Part shown: one piece after another, positions 5,804 through 9,383 of the stretch
Layout: every line of letters starts with the position of its first letter
Position numbering within the stretch: the stretch's first letter is position 1
From: JBDRGC01 sp043818215
Lineage (GTDB): Bacteria > Chloroflexota > Anaerolineae > Anaerolineales > UBA11858
Reading direction: 5' to 3'
DNA: 9,383 bases
NCBI GenBank assembly: GCA_043818215.1
Contig: JBDRGC010000216.1
Coordinates: 1-9,383 of the forward strand
Made by a program: the position numbers and the translations under genes
The notes under the pieces: model-generated
Seen by the model: only the letters and a program-made list of their open reading frames with translations
Told to the model about the DNA's origin: nothing
The model's database searches: none

Positions 5804-6560
5804 GGTACGGGATGTTCATAAAAGTTTTGGCGGCATACACGCCCTGAATGGCGTGACCTTCAGCTTGCGCGGCAACGAGTTGATCGGGCTGATCGGCCCC
5901 AACGGGGCTGGCAAGACAACGTTGACTAACGTGCTGGATGGCGTCCACAAGACCAGCCGCGGCCAGATGTGGTTCGACGGCCAGCGGATTGACGGTTTGC
6001 CCCCCTACGAGATTGCCCGGCGCGGCATCGGCCGCACTTTCCAGGTCACGCGCGCCTTTCGGCGCATGACCGTGCTCGAGAACATGTTGGTCCCTGCTAT
6101 GGCTCTGCACCCAACGGCGCGCCAGCGTGATTTTCACCAGCGGGCATTGGAAGTGCTGGAATTTTTAACCATCGAACACCTGGCGAACGAATACGCGCGC
6201 AGCCTGTCGGGCGGACAGCAGAAACTGCTCGAACTGGGGCGTGTGCTGATGCTCGACCCCCAATTGATCATCCTCGACGAGCCTTTCGCCGGCGTCCATC
6301 CAAAACTGCGTGAGACGATCTGCCAGTTCATTACGACCGTTCACGCGCAGGGCAAAGCCTTTATCATCATCAGCCACGAAATGGACACGATCTTTTCTTT
6401 GAGCCAGCGTCTGTTGGTACTCAACTTTGGCCAATTGATCGCCGATGGCCCACCCGAGGTGGTGCGCATGGACCCGGTTGTGATCGAGGCATACTTGGGA
6501 CGGGAAGATGAGCCGAAGAATCCGGACAGCGAGGAGCAAGACGATGACTGCGCAAAGTGA
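5790..6560 (+). CDS. livG: LivG-type ABC transporter ATP-binding protein
   Basis: This 256-residue ATPase drives the importer from the cytoplasmic side. Walker A is GPNGAGKT (36-43), the Q-loop glutamine is Q75 in GRTFQ, the signature is LSGGQ (139-143), Walker B is LIILDEP (159-165) with catalytic Glu164, and the switch histidine is H196 in SHEMD. The GIGRTFQ and TVLENM blocks are typical of the LivG branch. A strong AAGGGAGG (5777-5784), five bases before ATG 5790, fixes the start inside the end of the LivM frame, indicating translational coupling. The C-terminus is a charged, acidic tail (REDEPKNPDSEEQDDD, 238-253) beyond the usual end. All catalytic motifs are intact. Confidence 0.95.
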   Translation: MIQLEVRDVHKSFGGIHALNGVTFSLRGNELIGLIGPNGAGKTTLTNVLDGVHKTSRGQMWFDGQRIDGLPPYEIARRGIGRTFQVTRAFRRMTVLENMLVPAMALHPTARQRDFHQRALEVLEFLTIEHLANEYARSLSGGQQKLLELGRVLMLDPQLIILDEPFAGVHPKLRETICQFITTVHAQGKAFIIISHEMDTIFSLSQRLLVLNFGQLIADGPPEVVRMDPVVIEAYLGREDEPKNPDSEEQDDDCAK

Positions 6561-7284
6561 TCACAACGGAACGCCTTCGCCCATGCTTGATGTTCGTGAT
6601 ATGTACGTCGGTTACTACAAGGACCTGCACATCCTCCAGGGCATCAATCTGATCGCTCGCCAGGCAAAGATCACAGCAGTGCTCGGCGCCAACGGCGTGG
6701 GGAAATCCACGCTGCTCAAAGCGATTTACGGTTTCCTGCCCCCAGCCTCAGGGGAAGTGACGCTGGATGGAGGTAGCCTGACCGGTATCCCTACTCACCA
6801 ACGCATCCGCATGGGTCTCTCGTATGTTACGCAGCAGCCCAGCATCTTCGCCTGGATGAGTGTGGAGGAGAACCTGGAACTCGGCGCGTGGACGTTCAAG
6901 AATGACCCGGCGCGTATCCGACGCAAAATCGAGGAAAACTACGAGCGTTTCCCGGTGCTGAAGGATCGCCGAAAATCCAGGGCCGGCACGCTGTCTGGTG
7001 GGCAGCAGCGCATGGTGGAACTAGGCCGCACCCTGATGACTGAACCCAAGGTGATCCTGGTGGATGAACCGACCGCCGGGCTGGCCAAGATGTTGACCGA
7101 GGAAGTCTATCGCATGTTGGCTGGCCTGCGGGACAATGAAGGCATCACACTGGTTCTGGTGGATCAGGAGATCCGTCAGGCGCTCAAGATTGCTGATTAC
7201 GTTTACGTGCTCGAATTGGGCCGCAACAAATTCGAAGGACCAGTAGAGGAGTTCACCGACCTGGAAAAGGCATTCTGGGTGTAA
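6544..7284 (+). CDS. livF: LivF-type ABC transporter ATP-binding protein
   Basis: This is the partner ATPase of LivG, 246 residues from ATG 6544. That start is preferred over the upstream in-frame codon at 6508 because AGGAG (6532-6536) lies seven bases before it and the extra 12 residues look like LivG tail sequence read in another frame. Walker A is GANGVGKST (48-56), Walker B is VILVDEP (170-176) with Glu175, and the signature is LSGGQQ (150-155). The H-loop position reads VDQE (206-209) instead of a histidine, in line with the VEQN usual for LivF proteins, so ATP hydrolysis may rest mainly on the LivG site. It overlaps livG by 17 bases, and its stop lies 30 bases before the amidohydrolase gene. 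Confidence 0.94.
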   Translation: MTAQSDHNGTPSPMLDVRDMYVGYYKDLHILQGINLIARQAKITAVLGANGVGKSTLLKAIYGFLPPASGEVTLDGGSLTGIPTHQRIRMGLSYVTQQPSIFAWMSVEENLELGAWTFKNDPARIRRKIEENYERFPVLKDRRKSRAGTLSGGQQRMVELGRTLMTEPKVILVDEPTAGLAKMLTEEVYRMLAGLRDNEGITLVLVDQEIRQALKIADYVYVLELGRNKFEGPVEEFTDLEKAFWV

Positions 7285-7314
7285 TTCAATACTTGGTCGA
7301 AAGCGAGAACGCAC

Positions 7315-8919
7315 ATGCCGGACATGATCCTGTATAACGGTAAGTTGCATACCCAAGACTCAAACTATCCCCAAGCCACGGCCGTCGCTGTCTGCGACGG
7401 CCGTATTCTCGCTGTTGGCATGGATACCGAGATACAGTCTCTGGCTGGCAATCACACCCGGCAAATTGACCTGGATGGTCGCAGAGTGCTACCGGGCCTG
7501 ACCGACTCCCACTTCCACTACTACGACTGGGCGCTCAATCGGCGGCAGTTGGAACTTGCCGACACGGCTTCGCTGGCAGATGTGCATGCGCGGGTTGCAA
7601 AGGTGACAGCCAAAACGCCGCCCGACAACTGGATACTCGGTCAGGGCTGGAACGAGACGCGCTGGCCGAACCCTCGCCTGCTCACCCGCGCCGACCTGGA
7701 TGATCTGACGCCTGCCAACCCTGCCATCCTCTGGCGCAGTGACATGCACCTGGCTGTAGCCAATTCACTTGCCCTGCGCGAGGCGCATATCAACGCGGAG
7801 ACGCCGGATCCGTCTCAGGGAGTGATTGACCGGGACGCCTCTGGTCAGCCAACTGGCGTGCTGAGAGAACTGGCCATCAATCTGGTGCGGGAGGTCATTC
7901 CCCCACCAACAGAGGTTGAGACGGTCGCGGCCACACGCGACGGGTTTACTGAATTACATCGACTGGGACTGACCGGTGCCCACGACTACCGCATTATGGG
8001 AGGCGCGGATGGCCCGTTGGCTTTCCGCGCTTACCAACATCTGCATACCGCTGGTGAGTTAACCCTGCGGATGTGGATGCTGCTTCCCGGTGAACAATTG
8101 AATCAGGCTATTGAGTTAGGTCTACGCACCGGCTTCGGTGACGACTACCTGCGCGTCGGGCATGTCAAATTCTTCTCAGACGGAGGGCAAGGCGCCCGCA
8201 CGGCCTGGATGCTGGAACCGTATGAAGATACCGCCAGTTGCGGTATGCCGCTCACGCCGATGGACGAGATCGCCGATGCCGTGCGCCGTGCCCACAAAGC
8301 CGGCCTGGCGGTGGCCATCCACGCCATCGGCGACCGGGCAAACCGCGAATTGGTGACTGCCTTCGAGCAGGTATTGAGCAGCGAGCAAGTCGCCGCGCCC
8401 AGCGCCCCGCATCGCATCGAACATGCGCAAACCATTCGCCCGGAAGATGTGCGCCGGCTGGGACGATTGGGCGTCGTGGCCTCGGTACAACCCATCCATG
8501 TCCCCGATGATTACCCAATGATCGAGAAATCAGTGGGGCCGCGCGGGCGTTGGACTTATGCTTTTCGGGATTTATTGGCGGCAGGTGTGCCCTTGGCTTT
8601 TGGCTCCGATTGCCCGGTGGCCAACCCCAATCCGATGTGGGGCATCCACGCCGCCGTCACCCGCCAAATGCGGGATGGCACGCCAACTGGCGGTTGGTAT
8701 CCGGGTCAATGTCTGAGTGTGGCCGAGGCTGTCTGGGGATACACGATGGGTGCCGCGTTAGTCAGCGGCCGCCAGGCAGATTTAGGCAGCCTCACCCCCG
8801 GTAAACTGGCAGACCTGGTCGTTCTCGACCGCGACATCTTTACGATAGACCCGATGGAGATAGCCCATACCCGGGTGATGATAACCATCTTTGATGGGCA
8901 AGTAATCTACAGAAATTAG
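7315..8919 (+). CDS. YtcJ-like metal-dependent amidohydrolase (amidohydrolase family 3)
   Basis: The protein has 534 residues, a normal length for this family, which includes N-substituted formamide deformylase (NfdA) and many uncharacterised hydrolases. Landmarks in order are an N-terminal beta segment (MILYNGKLHT), the metal motif DSHFH (His66, His68), NWILGQGWNETRWP (105-118), the conserved VKFFSDGG with Lys285 as candidate bridging carbamylated lysine, AIHAIGD (His336), PHRIEH (His366, His370) and GSDCPV (Asp432). The C-terminus ends LADLVVLDRD, typical of the family. No signal peptide is seen, so it should act in the cytoplasm. It likely hydrolyses an amide or similar bond in the compound brought in by the importer, but the substrate is unknown. 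The ribosome binding site is weak (GCGAGAA). ATG 7324 is an alternative start. Confidence 0.92.
   Translation: MPDMILYNGKLHTQDSNYPQATAVAVCDGRILAVGMDTEIQSLAGNHTRQIDLDGRRVLPGLTDSHFHYYDWALNRRQLELADTASLADVHARVAKVTAKTPPDNWILGQGWNETRWPNPRLLTRADLDDLTPANPAILWRSDMHLAVANSLALREAHINAETPDPSQGVIDRDASGQPTGVLRELAINLVREVIPPPTEVETVAATRDGFTELHRLGLTGAHDYRIMGGADGPLAFRAYQHLHTAGELTLRMWMLLPGEQLNQAIELGLRTGFGDDYLRVGHVKFFSDGGQGARTAWMLEPYEDTASCGMPLTPMDEIADAVRRAHKAGLAVAIHAIGDRANRELVTAFEQVLSSEQVAAPSAPHRIEHAQTIRPEDVRRLGRLGVVASVQPIHVPDDYPMIEKSVGPRGRWTYAFRDLLAAGVPLAFGSDCPVANPNPMWGIHAAVTRQMRDGTPTGGWYPGQCLSVAEAVWGYTMGAALVSGRQADLGSLTPGKLADLVVLDRDIFTIDPMEIAHTRVMITIFDGQVIYRN
7378..7404 (+). repeat. Perfect 11-bp hairpin early in the amidohydrolase gene
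   Basis: ACGGCCGTCGC (7378-7388) and GCGACGGCCGT (7394-7404) are perfect inverted arms around a five-base loop, and nine of the eleven pairs are G-C. The hairpin covers codons 22-30 of the amidohydrolase, about 60 bases after its start. No T-run follows. It could slow ribosomes or be a chance result of coding Ala-Val-Ala and Asp-Gly-Arg with GC-rich codons. Confidence 0.7.
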
Positions 8920-8928
8920 AGTGACCTG

Positions 8929-9383
8929 ATGTCCCCCCTTTCGTCTCCCCCACGCGGCATGTACTTCGATGAGTTTCAGATTGGCCAGACCTTCACCAGT
9001 CCCGGGCGCACTATCACTGAAAGTGACATCGTGACCTTTGCCGGCCTCTCTGGCGATTTCAATCTAATCCATACCGATGCGGAGTATTGCAAAACCTCGC
9101 CCATAAGACAACGCATGGCTCACGGCCTACTTTGCCTTTCCATCGCCTCCGGACTGGCCCTGCGCACCGGCATGCTTGAAGGCACATTGATGGCCTTCCG
9201 CAAAATCAATGAGTGGAAATTCGTCGAGCCAGTCTTCATTGCCGACACAATCCACGTTGAGATGGAAATTACCCAGACTAAAGCCTTTCCTCATCTTGGT
9301 GGAGGTGCAGTGGTGATCGCTATTCGCGTCAACAATCAGGAGGAAGTGACAGTGATGAAGGGAGTGTGGACGATATTGGTGAT
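8929..9383 (+). CDS. MaoC-like dehydratase/hydratase, partial (runs off window)
   Basis: From ATG 8929 the frame is open to the window end, giving 151 residues without a stop. It shows the hot-dog-fold MaoC pattern: MYFDEFQIGQTFTSPGRTIT (11-30), then the hydratase motif SGDFNLIHTD (41-50) with catalytic Asp43 and His48, then RMAHGLL (62-68) and EWKFVEPVFIADTIH (95-109). Members add water to trans-2-enoyl-CoA or act on related thioesters in acyl-CoA breakdown. Most stand-alone MaoC proteins have about 150-165 residues, so little should be missing. It starts nine bases after the amidohydrolase stop, consistent with the same operon. A clear ribosome binding site is lacking; ATG 8959 at residue 11 is an alternative start closer to the usual family beginning. 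Confidence 0.88.
   Translation, partial: MSPLSSPPRGMYFDEFQIGQTFTSPGRTITESDIVTFAGLSGDFNLIHTDAEYCKTSPIRQRMAHGLLCLSIASGLALRTGMLEGTLMAFRKINEWKFVEPVFIADTIHVEMEITQTKAFPHLGGGAVVIAIRVNNQEEVTVMKGVWTILV

Noticed and set aside
5718..6539. Minus-strand frames of 139 and 124 codons opposite livG
   Set aside because: They are antisense to a gene with every ABC ATPase motif intact, have no family resemblance, and arise from GC-rich codon bias.
6508..6543. Upstream in-frame ATG extending livF by 12 residues
   Set aside because: The added residues are the livG tail read in another frame, and a good ribosome binding site with seven-base spacing supports ATG 6544.
6673..7284. Missing H-loop histidine in LivF as a sign of inactivation
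   Set aside because: LivF proteins usually carry a Glu/Asp-Gln sequence at this place, so it is a family trait and not damage.

Overview
The window looks like a piece of a Chloroflexota (Anaerolineae-like) chromosome. The best clue is the lipoprotein at 2109-3497. Straight after its lipobox it carries a Val/Gln-Glu-Val-Glu-Lys repeat linker, typical of solute-binding lipoproteins in that phylum. G+C content is moderate, and all complete genes lie on the + strand. The assignment is an inference from protein style, not from a marker gene.

Layout. (1) 1-141: the edge of an insertion sequence pointing left. It holds the first 17 codons of an ISNCY-like transposase on the minus strand and two 24-bp subterminal direct repeats, and is followed by an 11-bp tandem repeat. 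(2) 169-1038: a textbook sigma70-type promoter (TTGACA-N17-TACAAT), a ladder of GTTTC/GAAAC half-sites that looks like an operator, and an IclR-family regulator starting at TTG. (3) 1042-2059: a decayed catabolic patch. One open frame joins two separated parts of an acyl-CoA dehydrogenase to the C-terminal part of an M29/NicX-like metalloenzyme, with a short palindrome at each join. It is followed by an orphan Shine-Dalgarno with ATA where a start codon is expected. (4) 2109-7284: a complete five-gene branched-chain-amino-acid-type (HAAT/Liv) ABC importer: binding lipoprotein, LivH-like permease with an unusual N-terminal membrane extension, LivM-like permease broken by one extra base, LivG-like ATPase and LivF-like ATPase. 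(5) 7315-9383: a YtcJ-type metal-dependent amidohydrolase and a MaoC-like hydratase that runs off the window.

Working together: tight spacing and overlapping starts from the first permease to LivF, with only 30 and 9 bases before the next two genes, suggest one transcription unit. It would import a small amide, amino-acid-like or acylated compound, hydrolyse it (amidohydrolase) and pass an acyl-CoA to a hydratase. The IclR regulator, from the branch that often senses aromatic or carboxylic acids, is a plausible controller. The substrate cannot be read from sequence. A long stem-loop between binding protein and permease probably lets the binding protein be made in excess.

Nothing here amounts to a wholly new system. 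The most unusual items are the in-frame three-part chimera with palindromes at its joins, the phased IclR operator, the LivH N-terminal extension and the single-base LivM break.
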